Of a stretch of 64,000 nt of DNA, positions 1 to 15,600 are shown piece after piece. Source of the DNA: Stichopus chloronotus (taxonomy: Eukaryota; Echinodermata; Holothuroidea; Aspidochirotida; Stichopodidae); assembly GCA_021234535.1 (NCBI GenBank), contig CM037843.1:7872979-7936978 (forward strand), given 5' to 3'. The notes under the pieces were generated by a model. It saw only the letters and a program-made list of their open reading frames with translations, had not been told where the DNA came from and ran no database searches. The first letter of the stretch is position 1. Every line of letters starts with the position of its first letter. The position numbers and the translations under genes are program-made.

Positions 1-350
1 GTGCCCTAACGACAGAATGTGTCGTCGTGTTTGTCAACCTATGACATTTACACGAGGTGCTTCAGCAGCACAAATGCAAACATCTATGACTTTTTCATTG
101 TACTGGGTCTTGGGCGTACAAACCACCCTGATACATAAAAAGGGCAATTAAGCTCTTTTTAAACAGCGTGATGATGGCAAGCAATGAATACAGATGTGAA
201 CGGTCGGTCCTTGGCCATTCAGTACAGGGTCTTGGCAGATGGTTTCTATTCCTTGCTCAAGATCACGAAAACAAGATTATAAAAATTTTAACCAAATCAG
301 GTTGTTCAAAAAAGACCACATAACTGTACATTATAATGTTACACAGTCAT

Positions 351-356
351 TTTAAT
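351..356 (-). promoter_or_regulatory. Candidate poly(A) signal (ATTAAA) for the ENT gene
   Basis: On the minus strand ATTAAA sits about 220 bases after the ENT stop codon. No AATAAA is present between the stop and the window edge, so this is the best visible candidate. Transcription could also end beyond the left edge. Confidence 0.3.
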
Positions 357-576
357 CAGGAAGGCTGGCAGGATACAAATTGAAACCCCTTTGGTTTATG
401 AGTAAATCACATTAAAAGTCTTGATGAGAAAAAAAAAAAAAGAGGCAAGGTGTCTTCAGAGTTGAGGGCTAACCACAGAGCCAACAGACTCATGTGGTGT
501 CTCACTCTTAGTCGTACTGTCTAGTGAATAATCATCCGTGACGACCATCCGGTCTGGAGCCGTGGCGCTCGAGAGC

Positions 577-691
577 TCAGACGAGGAAAGCTACCACCAT
601 GGAGAACTGGATGCCACTAAATATGCCCAGCACCAGAAAGAAGACCATCATGGCAGCTGCTTCACTGGCCCACTCCGGATTGGACAAATGT
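577..691 (-). CDS. ENT coding exon 12: TM11 and stop
   Basis: This encodes residues 476-512, HLSNPEWASEAAAMM followed by the last hydrophobic helix, ending ...VVAFLV then TGA at 577-579. ENTs characteristically end right after TM11 with almost no C-terminal tail, so the gene is complete at this end. The acceptor is TTTTGCAG. Confidence 0.93.
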
Positions 692-3600
692 CTGCAAAAA
701 ATAATGACGAGGAAGTGTCGTCAACATAGAAGAGCAGATGAATGAAACTTTCAAAGATGTACCATTAAAGAGTTAAGATAAATAACTGCTATGGATCCTT
801 CATAACATCAACTGTTTTTTTGTGTGGGAATGGGACCATAAGTTTATGACTGCAACCTACTCTTTTGTATAACTGTCACATCAGCTTCCACCACTGATAT
901 AGCAAAGAGGTTGATATATTTCTCTTGATATCTGATAACAAATATCTCTGTCACTGCACAGAAGATTTTAAGTTAGTTGCTGGTAGCAAACTGATGTTGG
1001 TTGATCTCTCAAAATAATTGTCTCAACAGAGCATGCAAATTTTGCTTGGGTACATCTGGCTTCAAATCTAAGGTCATGTCAATCAAACCAGGTGTATCGA
1101 CATACCATGGCACATCAAACATGGCCATATGTGGCTAGAGACATATGTTTAAAGCTTTCTCGGCTTCACTGGGAGCAACTTACTTGGGTGCATCTATCAT
1201 GATAATGGTTTTGAGGTATCCATTGGACAGGGACATCACAGACACTATCAAGATGTAGATGAAGTCACTGTGGAATAGCACTGGCAACGAACGGGTGTCA
1301 GGCCTGTAGTTACAGAACATGACCAGCGGGATCAGCAAGATTCTTGCCACCACGATTATCCAGGTCCTGTGTCTCGAGGGCTGCGGACCAAAAGAAACAA
1401 CGCGGACCAGACGGTCAGCGGATTATGTATGACTTACGGCTCTGGATGCGAAGGCTTTTGTCTTATCGACTGATGTACAAAAAAAAGTAGTAAAAGCTGA
1501 AATATTTCAAACAGTTCAATGATTTACTTGCCGTCTCTAAATGACTCATGACGGACTTCAAAGAACCAAAGTGCAAACGTAAAGGCATATTTTACTGACG
1601 ATTGAAGGGATTCTTCAATGAAAGAGGACAATTTCCTACTGTAGGTATTTCAAATCTCATGCCAATATCTTGTTGCTAATTCAAGATGCTGCTTCTTGAA
1701 GCAAGACTTCCCTGGTGGGTCAAGAAAAATTTTCACTTTCCTTGAAGTTTAAGTAAAATGCCAGTAACTGCAGTGGCGAATTATTTCAAAGAAGTCTTCG
1801 TTATTCTCAGAAACTGTAGCCCTCATTTAACCTTGAAATTTGACGATGCAGTGAAAATGCAGGTTGGGTGTATTGAAGATTTTACCTTAAAACTATTGTG
1901 GAAATCAAGGTAACATCTTGTAAACTATCATGTCTTTCGAGATGGTCAATATTGCAAAGGGACAGAAGCGATATTCAAGTAGTTGTGCCTGGGTGATCTC
2001 ACAAATTCCCTATTATGCAATGCGCCATTTTGAAATGAGTACTTTTTTTTTTAACTAAACATGCTATTGAGATATTGTGCTTACAAAATAAAAAGTGAAA
2101 AACTTTTACATTTTTTTTTTAAAATGAAATATCAGTTTTCTTCAGCGGCAAATCATTTCAATGGATATCATTGACTCATCGCGGACAACTTACAATCACA
2201 AGGTGGAAGTTTAAGAAGCTTTCACTTCTTGAGATACCATGCCATTGAGGTTTTTCATATTTTAAATCTGTGTCTACCTTCAAATGACCTTTCACTTTTC
2301 ACTTAATGGATCATCTGCAAGGTCACCTAGAACTAACCTACATAGCAGATCTGAAGTTCATGCATGTGTTACATCCAGAGATGTCCTGTTGAGGAAGAGG
2401 CCTGTCACACACATTAAACACAAATACCTCTAGGTATCTGCACATACCAACACCACCATGTAGATCCTTCTAACCAGGAAAGTATTACAAAATGAATGTT
2501 TGTTTGTTTGTTTGCTTCACAGTTAACTACACTTTGCTTTCCAGAATTAATTTGATACTTAACATATGAAAGTGCACAGGAAGGCAAAGCACGACACTGT
2601 ATTGTGTTGCTTGATTACGAGGATAGGTATTTTGTTGATTGAAATTTAGGTTCAGATTTCTCGAATTCTTTTCAAAATACGTCGAGAATACAGTCCAATC
2701 CTGACACAGCTTCACGATCACACCATAGCACAATAGAGGTAGAAACTCATGTGGATTATGTAGCTCGAGCAAAGTTTGCAAATATGATGTTACCCATTTA
2801 AACCAGGCCGGCAAAATGCTGCCAAGGAAGTCCAACATATTGAAGAGGAGGAAACAAGTGACGGGAGTAAAGTAGACGCCCCAGAACAAACTGTCCTCTG
2901 TGTCGTGGGTGGGCACCACGTCCACCATCATAGGCGGAAAGATGGTCAGGGAGACAGCGAACGTCAGCCAGATGTTGAGAATCTGCAGCTTGATCTGAAG
3001 AACGGCGGAGGAGAGATGAAAGAGGGGAAAAATAAATTCTGCCCAGCGACAGGTAGTTACTGCATGAAGATGATTAGAGTTACACAGTCTACAAAACTAG
3101 ATACAGGGTTATCTTGCAAAAGAGGCAGGGGGGCGGGGAAGGGAGGAAAACTTCAAAAGACTTTCAGTCATCACTAAAAAGGTAATAGGGTAAGTAGAAA
3201 CTTTATTTTATATTATAAGCTACCTCCTTGAAGATTGCCCAAAGCGGAGGCGGCGTGTAGGAATGCGTCTGTGTGACGTCATCTACAACAAAGTTTTCGG
3301 ATAACTTGATGTAGTATTTCACGATTGGCTGGAAAAAAAAAAAAAAAACAGTAAAAGTACAGGATATTTTAAAGAAGAGATTGCAATCAACAACGTAAAA
3401 CAGAAGCACCATTGTTTTAAGATATGAGCATTTCCATTGAATAAAAGACCTTTGAGTTAATGATACTACTACTTTTCAAGTGGATGATACTCTTAATGGA
3501 CTAATGACATGAGTATTATTCATCTACTAAATGATACTGTTAACTTTGTCCTAATGGTAAGTACATTCAAGGGAAATAAGGTGTTTGTTTTACAGAAAAC

Positions 3601-6600
3601 AACCATATTTTTAAAACCAGTGGTTGTGGACATAGAATGATAGATTAATCACAATAAGGAAGAACAGTAAGTAGTCTTTTCAAGAAATAAGTTTCTCACA
3701 TGACAGAAGTTCAGTTATTTCTTGTTAGCAATAATTTGTTCACCCAAACTTTTCAAAATTCAAATGATGCATCTTCCATTTAATACTCATCACACCCATG
3801 ATGTTTTGAAGAGATGAAGCTTTTATAGATGTTTATTGATGAGCCTGATTGGTCTTACAATGATGAAAGCTATTTTCTTTGAATGCCATGTTGGTATATT
3901 CTAAATGCCCTATTTCCCTTTAAGAACTCATTAAATAGGTGATACTGTTGTATTTGCACTAATGACGTCAGCATTGTTCATCAATTAGATGAAACTGTTA
4001 CCTTTGAACAAATGATACAAGTGTTACTCATCAAGCAGATAATACTAATACCTTTAAAGTAATGATATGAGTACTACTCAATAAATAGATGATACTAGTG
4101 GTATTAATGATATAAGCAGTGTTCATCAAGTAGCTATAATCTACGAACCAATGATGTGAGTTCTATTCATCATACAGTCGCTATGTTTAGAACAAACCAA
4201 CACAGCGATTACATTCCACAAACTGGATGCATCCAAATTCATATTACTTTTCATGGAAGGTGCCACACAATTGGTGCCACTTGCTTACCAGATGAAAGAG
4301 GAAGACATATGTGATGACTGCTAGAATGAGAACGAAAACAGCACAAAGAAAGTAGCCAACTGCTGCCTTCTGTAATTCACCAGCAGCTGTCGGGAAATAA
4401 GAGGAAGTAGTTTAAGGTATGTGTCACAGAAGTTCACGCAATCCACTTACTATACACCCCACGAAACCAGTAACATTGTTTTGCAGAGCTGTAAGGCTTT
4501 TTCCTTCAATTAAATCGTCACCTTAAAGTAGGATATACTGACTACATTATCACTTCAGAATTTGCTGTGAGTTGCAGTTTGCACTGAAAACTGCATCCCA
4601 GTAGGATTTAAGCTGTAAAAGTTTCATAAAACAATCCCACCTAGCATTTTGACCGACGATGGAACCCCCCCAAAAAATTATCTCAATGGCTAATGTGGTC
4701 AACAAGAGCAATCTATCCTAGGGCACAAACAACTTCACAAACAAACACTATGGTGAATTTCTGACAAAAGCACGCAAAGGTTCAGAGAAGTACATACCAC
4801 TCGCTGATGACCTCTGCATGGTAGGGCAGTACTACACATTACTCAACCTTCAGAATAGAGGAAAGTTAAAGGGGGGCTAATTGAGTTGATATGGATAACT
4901 TTTTCAAGAAATATTTTGGGTACAAAAACATTGCGATGCTTACAATTAACAAAAGTTGTTAAATTTCACCTCCAACAGTCATGAAAACTGTCAAAATTTT
5001 GGAACTTTTGACCCTGATTTACATTGGCATTGTGAAAAGTGCCTAGTCACAAATTTTCAAAAACCATACTGAATCACTTTTTTCTTCAATCATTAATGTT
5101 CCTTTGTATGTGACACAAGGGCATCCTCTCAGTTTGACAGTTTGTCATTAGTATTTGAAGCAAACTTGACAGGATTAGGAAACTTTAGTGAATATCACAA
5201 AACAACTCAATGTGCCTCTTTAAAGACCAACAACAGTTAGCATTTCTTGGCCTTTGGGATGATATTGTTTACTCAACTTTTCTTAACTTTTTAAGCAGGT
5301 TGACTGCTGTGAAAAGTAAATGTAATGGACAACAGACCTGCCCTTTGCCTCCCTGCTATCTGTCCTCCCATTCAAACTTAAGTTGCAGGATTAAAACGTG
5401 CTGTAGATCTCAACATTGGTCTCTGCTCAAGTTTATCTGTGGCAGAGTAAACACTGCAAACTTCTGAAAATGGGTCAAAGTCAGTGACTCTCTTAAACTT
5501 AACATGTGCTTGGCTTGACCATGCCAAAGATATTTAACACATTAAGTGTCAAGGAAGTTCGTGGAACATTGTAGACAAAAGATGCCAAGAGTTGGTTCTG
5601 CGAGTCCATTGAAATTTACACAAAAAAGAATACTTCAATGCTGGTATGCATCCATAGAAGAGACAAAGGACAAGCAACTTCATCTCTTCTGAGAACCAAC
5701 AGGTAGATTACAATGCATTTAGAGGATTGGATTCTTTTGGTACAGCATGGAGATTACACTACATACAGTACCTGCAAGTGATAGGATGCCCAAGACTGCA
5801 ACAAATGTTCCTCCTAGGCCCTGTCAAGAGAAAAAGATTGTAATCCTCAATGATGTTAAACCATACTGGAGAAAAGTAACAAAATGCACCGGTCCATTGC
5901 TCTTGAGAATAACGAGTCACTATAGTCATCATGGTTTACTGTAGTGAGTGAGCAGTTTAATTGTGGGCAGATATATGTGGGAGAAGACCAACTACATTCA
6001 AAATACAATACAAGTACAATACAGAAACATCTAGGTCCTATTCCCCTGAGCAACTTTTAGCAAATGAAAATGTTGCTGGCGCAAACAAGATTTTAACCAA
6101 CGGGCGACAGCTATTAGGGATACGTTTAGGGTTTATCGGGGTTTAGGTTCTATGACGTGAACAACAGACGTTGATTGCCCAATTTCTGTGCAAGCAGTTT
6201 CAACTTTCAACGATACAGAAGAGCCATGATTCCCCTGGATAGCGTGCAGACAGGATCAAACACACCAACCTTCATGAAGGCAGGTTTATGATAAATCAAT
6301 TCACTGTCACAATGACAAGTTCATCCTTCCAATAGAGGCTGATGCAGCCTCTCTTTTTTTTTTTTCATCCTCTTTTTGACAAATTTTGTGAGAGATCGCC
6401 CCAGAAGAGAGGAAAAAAACCATTCATTTTTTTAAATGATAATATTTGTGACCCGCAAGATAATAATCATGAGTATGTGTTTTTATGTCTCTCCTTAACT
6501 TCGCAGGAAAAATGTTGCTGATCAAAGGACATCAATGTCTACCTGCAGAGTCCAGGTAAACATTGATAACCTTTGACCAACAACATTCCATGGTCAAGCT

Positions 6601-9600
6601 AGGGGGAGGCATAAAAGACATACTCGTGAATACTATCTTGCGGGCCAAAGCATAAGCAAAATTCAAATATTAACGCTTTCTTCTTTCTACTGGGGTGCTC
6701 TCTGACAAAATTTGTCATTGGCAGATCAGTTTTTACCACAAATCTGTTAAACAGGTATGCTTCTGCTTGATTTGGAGAAAGAAAGTGCAAAAGTTATGTA
6801 AGATGCATTTTACAACTCCCTTTCCTCCTTTAAGTAGAATTGAAGCTTAAGAGATACTGTATATTGGTAATGAGCAATTGCGTAAACAATGACACTGTGC
6901 TGTATACATGTGTGTACTAAAATAAGTGTACCATTGCCATTCAGTGATCCACAAGTTATAAAATAGTTTGTGAGACATCTAACACCGACAGGGATATACC
7001 AGCCTTTTTCTACTGTCCTTCCAATGAGTAACAAGTGTGTAACATATATCTGTTGGATCCTCAATTTCGTCATCAAACAAGTCATCATCAAAAACTGATC
7101 CAATACACGGGCGATGGTAGGAAAACAAATTAGAAAATTACGCCAAAGCAACCAGTCAACTGGTCATTTCCCTTCAACAGAGTGTACGAGTCACAGGCAT
7201 CGTTGTCTCAACGCAAATGTTTGCCAATTCTATAACATACCTGGCCGACGATATAGCTCTGTGTGTACGTGCCGGGGAGTTTGGCAGCCAATGCAAACAT
7301 CCCAGATTGATATATTGCTCCTGCACCTGTAGGTATTGAAGGAGAAAAAAAATCAGAGCAATGCTGATAATGACTTACTGTATTATTGATAAATGAGAGA
7401 CTAACATGTGGTAAAAATTATCACCAAATTTTATCTGTATGTATTGCTTTCTTTTCAAGAAATTGCAAGTCGAAAGCTCATTACAACATTTATCAGGGCA
7501 TTGCCCTTCTGAGTTGGGATGTCATAACCTGGCCACCGATTATTGGAAGGTTTTAGTTTTTCCTTGAAAATTTATTGTCAAATGGTTTTAACAGTTACGC
7601 ACAGGTTCAAATCTAGTATGATTTGATCATTGCATGATAAACCTCAGTAATTCAACACTAAATGAGTACAAGTGTATGTGCAGTTTTGTAAACGATAGGA
7701 ACAAGTGACAAATAAAATTCCCACTATTAGGGTAATGTGACATCATAATTAGACTTACTCAAGTCTGTTTACATTCAACCGAGGCAAAAATGACAGCATC
7801 CTTCTTTGAAATTTAAAGGTGTTAAACTTGGGGAGGTAAACAATATTTTTGGTTGAACCTTTGGGAAAATAAAACAATTCTGCTTCATATCTCACCAACA
7901 TATTCCAAGGGTTTCTTTCTCTTTAAGGCGGATACTACCAAAAATTACAATTCAATGACACTAATCGTGGTTTGAGGGCTTGAATTTCACCTTTCAAACA
8001 CCGATGGGAAGATCATGTGACTCATTTCCCTTGCTTTAACAAGAACTAAAACCCACGGCGTACCTTTTTCAAGGTAAATTGTCCTAGTGAGATCACACCA
8101 TTGTAATATAATGTGGTTTTACTTTTTCATAGAACTGGTGTGCACTACTAGCTATTGCGAATATGACTACAAAAAACTCTTTCAAGGTATATCAAGGACA
8201 TTTTGTTTCAATTTTAACACCATACTTGCACAGTGCTCAATACCCTTTCCCTGATTTAGTCGTCTTATTTTACCCTTTTGACATTTTCTTTCAAAGGTTT
8301 GCTAGTGGGGCACCTATTGTAGTGATGCACAGTTTGTCAAGTGCAAATTTCATAGCAGTGTGCAAACAAATGAGATAACTGTAGTTTAGTTACTTGTATG
8401 GTACATGCGAGATGATGACAAATGACTCAAATTTCTTTTTTACTTTTGCTACAACTAAAACCAATCTACAAAGGCCCCTTAATCTGGTACCATTTCCCAT
8501 TTCCTGCAATCTGGGAGGCTTTGGGTGAAAAATTTCTTGGTAAGCTATGCACCAAATGATGGTGGTGCTCTGCTGAAATGGATAAAACTAACTTACTCCC
8601 CTGGCCAAAATAATGTCCTTAGAACCCGTGCCTGCTGGTATTTTTGCAATCAAATATTGGATGTGTGCAACCTCCTGCACATTCTCTGAGAGATCTGGAA
8701 TTTAAGATATGTCCTCATCAGACAGGCTCAAAAGTTTGATCCTTGTTGATGCCAAATGACTGTAAACCATCACCAAAAACAAACAAACTTTATGATATAT
8801 CTGTCTACAAAAATGAAATCTCTCAACACTCCCCCCATCAATCATGTTCACAAGCCAAGTGAAATAAATATTTACATTCAACATCTATGAACACACCATC
8901 GGTGACTGCACAGGTTGCTGTTATTTTATTTATTTCTTGCTTTGCAAACGTATTTTCCAAGAGTTGAAGGGGGAGGAAAAAGGGCAGCAGGTAAGTTCAA
9001 ACTCTTGTTTAAGTACCACTACATCATAGAGGCAGCCATGTTAGGCCTATAGTGTGTGGAGTGATGGATCGTGTGGTTGTGCTGGCTCACTAAGTGTAAA
9101 CTACAGTAGAAATATTCGGCTATTTGTATCACATCTCGCCATGTTCCGATTTGATCATTGCAAATATCCAACTTTTTAGTAAGTAGGCGGTTCTGGTTCC
9201 CACGGAAACTTCCACTCACTACACTGCCACGTGAATACCAAAACAAACCGTGACGCTTGTTTTTGCAACTAGCAACACAGGAAACCGGAAGGTGAAGGTC
9301 TAATTTATTGTGAACAACATCAGTTTTCTGATGATTAAGTTTTACCAAAGGAAGCACACCATGACAAACACGGATTTTGGAAAACATGATCAAGTAAAAT
9401 GTTCTGTTGGCAATAATTCAACTTGAAAAAAAAACTCACTGGATCAAAACTACAATCATTGAAGACTCTGGGGGATAGATTATGCCGTTCTTTCTTCCGT
9501 TTACGTTTTTCGCTACTTTCCCTCTAGACTTACAGTCATTGATATTTTTCTTTAACCATTTATTCAATAAATCTGATACTAGCACCTCTTGTGTTTTTGC

Positions 9601-12600
9601 CTATATCAATCAAGCATGTAATATCTTTCTGGTCATGCCACTTGCCTCTAAACTAGATCTGGTAAGGACGAACACCGAACACCGTCACGTAGACCCACAT
9701 CCGCTCACTCCGAATTTGTTATCCGGAAGGTTGTTGACCTTTCAACTGACGGACAACAGTCAGGGTGGCATTCAGGAGGTATTGTTTTGTTTGCTTTTAA
9801 GAATCAAATTATATTTCCATCATATTGGCACAGTTTTGAAGGACAACTTCCTTTTGCCAAATTTATCTTTAAAACTTAAAAAAAGTTTTTGACATGATGA
9901 TGGACTAGTACTCAAATCTGGGCTTTATAGTGGAACCATTTTACAGTGTTTCCACCAGCCTGAACATTAAAAACATTTCGAATGAATTTAAATCATTAAG
10001 GGACACCGTTTTGTTGAATGAAGCAAAATGTTGAATTTTGCATCTATTTCTGTCAAGTGGCGATAGAGGTGGCCACTTTTGTTCTAAATTACCCATAATT
10101 CAATGCGAGAATGATGTCGAAGACACACCTATGTGGGTACAATCCCTACATGCTTTACATTTATATCATACAAATTAAAAGACAACTTTTGTTTAACTTG
10201 TATTTAAATACTCTCCACGGTTGGAGAGTAAGCTCTAGATACAAGCTATCCTATTAGCTTGTCGAGTTCTTGTGACATTGACCTTGTGCTGATGCTACGT
10301 CAAGAATCAAATGTTTGGTTGTCTCTCTAGAAGTATGGCACCTTAATAAAAGACAATACGAGTGGTGGATTTACAATGCATATCCCGGTTTTGAATGTTT
10401 CAATATTTCAAGGCAACACCGTGACAACAGTTCGTGAATTTACGTGGAATATACACATTGCCCTGGGTCGACTAGCTACTGTTGCTTCTCCTTAACTTCC
10501 AGACCATTGATCCACAAATATCCCATCTACCAGAGAAACCAGGTGCTACCTTACCCTTACCCACTGCAAAATGTGCAAGGTGGGACCTCTCTTAAAGGGA
10601 AATAGGGCATTTGTTTAACAGAAAACATCCATATTATTAAACCCAATGTTTGTGGACGCAGAATGATAGATTATTCAAAATTAGGATGGACAGTAGCCTT
10701 CTTTTCAGGGAATAAGTTTCTCACAGATAGAAACTCAGTTATTTGTTGCTCAACACCAATTTGTTCACCCAAACTTTTCAAAATTCAAATAATGCATCTT
10801 CCATTACGTATCACATGCATAATGTTTTAAGGAGATGAAGCTTTGGCAGATGTTTATTGATGAGACTGAATGGTTTAACAATGACTAAAGCTACTTTCTT
10901 TTGTATGTCATGTTGGTGTACTCTTAATGCCGTATTTCCCTTTAAGACAATGAAAAATAAGCCACACTATTTCAATTGAAATGTTATGAAAGTTTCTATG
11001 ATTTTGAAAGGTCAGGCAGCAATAGAGCTGGTCACTATCATACCCAGCCGTTACATTGGCATTGTTTGATTACTCAATCTTTTTTTTTTCTCTGAAAACA
11101 ATCAGGTAAAAATGCCAATACAACACTCACTGTGGAACCACACACTCGAGCATTCAGCTTGCAATACTGCACACAGGCATGACAGGCCAGAAGTATAACA
11201 CCTGCCCTTTATCTTGAACATATGGCTGGGCTAGATAAGATACTGTTGTGTACTTTTTATTATCTCTTGCAGGAAATGACCTCTTACCACGTGAAATAGT
11301 CCTTTCTTTTTTTTCTTTTCCCATTCATCTCTGTGATAAACATCCCTCAATGTTTCCCTAAATCAAACTCATCTTAAACTAATAAGCACTTCGAACATCT
11401 CCAGTACACTTTAAAAGTGAAAATGCAATTTTATGAAATGATGTGTGAAGTCCATGCCTGCTGAAATATGAAAAGTTGGCCATGGTACCTAGCTTAAGTT
11501 GTGTCTGGTTTCCCAAAAGGAACACATCCACTAACACCCACACCTCTTCCCCACTTACACATATCATGACAAAATAGAGGATCAGAAAGTTGCATTAATA
11601 TCACAAGCCATGCACATGGTAGCATACCCTATATAGAAGTTGGAGATCCCTCTGCATTTTGTTCACTGTCGGTGAAAGTCCCTATTAGGGACATTTGGGC
11701 AACTTTTTTGGTACTTCATCCTTTGATATGGGTTCTTTGGCGGATTGAATATTGAAGAAGGCGAGTTGAGGTATACAAGGTGCGAAAATGGTTCCAATTG
11801 AAGCAATTATGGAAAAGTTATGGACTTTTGCGTGGCGGAGCAGTATCATTCGAAGCGATGTGTGATTTGTCCCAGTGACAAGGTCTGGTAACTTGGATGG
11901 CCTCTAGCAGAAAATCTAACCAGCTAAGGTATGGAAAATTGAAAAAGCCATGAATGGCCAATGTGTCAGCTTTCTAAAGAGTGGTAGCTTATATCTGTTG
12001 AAAACTTCTACAAGGCTTTAGAGACTACATTACTTTTGCGATTAAGTGTGTAAGTCAATGGAGAAATTAATAGGGGTATGCTACCTTAAGACACAAAATG
12101 AAGGTATCTTGCAGTATTTAGTCTACAATCGCAAAAGGACACAAAATGGAAGAACAAAATGGTCATCATTGGACTGGCAGTATAAGACTGCAACGGTTTA
12201 AAGAAAAGCTTTAAAACTGAACACAAAGGCAAGGGTGCAGGACAGTGGAACTGGAAATAGATACCTGAGACATTTTTTCTTCAGTGACAATGTAATGCAC
12301 AGTGTTCATTCTGTGATGTCAGTGTACCATTATTCCCCCACAGCATACTGGTGTACTGGGTATTCACAGGCTAAATGAGGCTGATCTAGGGCATAGCTAG
12401 ACGCAAGTGGTAGAACAATTTATTTGAGGTTCATGACCTTCAAAAACTCATCAAGTTTGAATATGAATGAGGCATTTAGCATAAAGTGCATTACTCTTCT
12501 TGTCAATGTGATAGAAAGGTACCAGGAAATCTGTAAACAGTGGTGTTAGGTTACTAACCTTTCTAGAAGAAACAAGAAGGCTAATCTAATCTATTGACAA

Positions 12601-15600
12601 TTAATGACCTTCCTCGTCGTATCAAGTAAATACAAAGGTATAGGTCCATGTGAAAACAGTACTGCCATATTAATAACATTTCTGAGGAGACATTTCTGAG
12701 GAGACACATGTTAAGCAAGTGAGTAACATCCAAATGGCATCAATTTCTGTGCTTCACATCCATGAACAGTGTTCAAACAATTCACAATTGGGACGATTAT
12801 TGCATAATCTGTTTGCAGTTGGAACCAGTAAAAAATATGTGTGAAACGAAATACTGACAAACATGTGGAAAGATGGTTATGCGGTAGTGTTCTTTGTTTT
12901 TTGCTGCACCACGAAAAAGGACAAAGATGTCATCCGTACCTCTAGGACTATGTAATTTATTTCCTTCAAACAAACAGGCCAGATTCGCAGATTTTTTATC
13001 CCCCGGCCTTCGTGATTTGCATTCAGTGCAGTTAGCGTGGTAACAGGCAATACAACTCCCTCAGGTTAATGCGGTAGCTGTTTTGCATGTCACTGATACG
13101 TAAAAACGTCCCAATGCTGCACTTCCGTTAGCAACGCTGTGAGCTAGTAAATGATCACAAACACTCTCCCATAACTGCAGAATAATCTACAGTTGGTACT
13201 GCAGAAGAGAAGATAACTACGCCAAACTATGATATGCTCACATGACTTACAAAATACAAAGTACAGAAAGTATTGCAGGGTTGACAGGAATCATGTACAA
13301 TGTTTATTTTTGTTGTATGTATGACTGTAAACTAGGGCTGGCTAGTCACAAAATTTTGTGGATGTCATCTAGTTCTCCTCCTTGTCCTTTAAATTTATCG
13401 ATCTAATTCATTGTCACTTGTAATGTGTGTCATGCTAACGACAACTAAATAGTGAAAGTGAAAGCAAATATTCTGGAGAGTGGAAGACACAGAAGGATAC
13501 TCATTGTCTACAAAATGTAACCGAAAGCGCATCTCCGCCAGGAAGGATGCCATCACTTGTCTGGTGGGTTAAACTTTTGCCAGCTGTACAGTTTTGCAAT
13601 AGTGAGCAAATTGAAGGTGTCGCATTCTGCAATTAATAAACACACCTATTAAAAATCCGGCTTAGTTCATTTTATGTTTCCAAAAGACAAAACAAAGGTA
13701 ATGTAAATTTTTCAAGGCAACTTATTCACTAAGGTGGTTTTTCTCCCATGTATCGCTCATTAAGATTATACGTAGTTTACCTACAAACTGAGTGAGGGCT
13801 CAGCCCACCATAGGCCTTAAATATACCGTCACCTTTGGTACATCGTCCCCCATACAAAACCGAGCACGTGTTCTACCTTCCCCTTTCTAGAATTGTTGGT
13901 GATAGGAACTACAATCAGATGAATACTGCCGGTATGTACCACGAACACGTGCAGTGCGGAGTAATCTCTACAGGTTGCCCAGAGTTGTCTCTGTCAGAGT
14001 AGTGGTGACAAATTGTGAATTATCTCTCCCAATGTACTTTGGCTGGATATGCTGTAAATGATGCCGTCTCAGAATTGGTCAAGAGATTGCAACATAGACT
14101 TTGAGCACAATGAATCTGACTTTCAAATAGTAAGGAGAACTGGTTGCATACTGAGACAGACAGGTGCAAGCAAAGATAGACAATGACAGACAATCACAAT
14201 TTTCAATATAGCCTTGCCTAGCTCAGGCATTTTGCACTTTGTTTGCAAACCATGGGTAACTGTTAGCAAGAGAATGATGACTAGTATAGCACTTTAGAAG
14301 CAGCACCATGCACCGTAATGGTACATATTAAAGTCTTTCAGCTGCAATGCCAGCCTTACATTTTAAACGTTTTTCTCAGCATCTGGTCTGTACTGTGGAC
14401 AAAAGTGTCAAACAAAGAAAACCGTAGATTCAACAGGTTGAAGGTGTAAAATTAGTTCCTCTAAAAGTAAACAAACACCACATTCTGAGAAAAGAAGCTT
14501 ATGACAAGTTTATCCTTTACTGACCTCCAATACAGCCCTCCCTTGAACTATGGGAGTGTAGTTTGTGGGGTAAATGCTAAGCTAGATCAAAGGAGCTGAG
14601 TTACATAATTTGCAATGCAATATTCATGTAACTACATACTGTACAGGATTTAAAGATATAATATTGTGAACTACTTCTCCATAAAGTTTGGGCACAGTAT
14701 ATGAATAGATATACAGCACATGTAATTGAACTACACGTAATTTAAATTTGGAAATGGCAGGATACAACTACTGCATCCAAATCAAATAAAATTTCGAAAA
14801 CAATCAAAGCACAGGTCCCATGGAGACTGTGTAATATGTGACACTCTCTGTGACCAAATTATTTCCAAGAAATGAACTGTCAAATCTAATCTTGGCTTGA
14901 GGTCATGACTTAAAATCATCCAAAGGGAGGAAATTACAGGGTACACCTGCCACACACAAAGACCTTGTTTGGTGTTTAATAGCTCACAGGCCAGCACCAT
15001 TTAAGCAGAAATTGATTACTTGTGGAACAATGGAAAAGTTTGCCTTTCACTGTTCCCATGAATACAGAACAGATTGTCGACTATGGACTTGAACTTTACC
15101 CTCCATATTTCACAGCAAGTTCGTGCAGTGTTGTAATTCATAGCACTCATTTCAAACTTACTTTACTTTTTGTAACTGATTGCCAGCCAAGGTAGTGCAC
15201 AATTTTACATCCAGTATAATAAGCTTGTGGATAGATGCTGTTTAAAACACACCAAACCTTCCATTCACGGCTAAACTGTTATCTGTAGCGAGCATTCTGA
15301 ACTGCACATGCCCAGTAGGCCTACAGTAGCTGGCCTGAAACAACATGTAGTAATTTGTTATTTTGTCTCATACGAGCATTTGCTACCGCAAGAGCAATGT
15401 ACACCAAGGAGGAGCACACCAGGGATCCGAGGGTCACTTGATCAACTGATTGTGTTCGCCTATTAACAATTTTACAAACTTTGATCTGGTGCAGTCCATC
15501 TGATTTACACAGGTGGGTGGATCAACATCTGTGGACCTAGAATGTAATCGATCTGTGTTCACAACAGGTTTCGATCTACCATGGTGACTGGAGATCTTGA

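Noticed and set aside
2527..2931. 134-codon minus-strand ORF beginning MMVDVVPTHD
   Set aside because: It is ENT exon 10 read on past its donor into intron 10. Only the 2794-2994 part is coding, and it starts further upstream.
9482..9892. 136-codon plus-strand ORF in ENT intron 5
   Set aside because: Phe/Leu-rich by composition, no recognisable domain, and no support from splice sites or neighbours.
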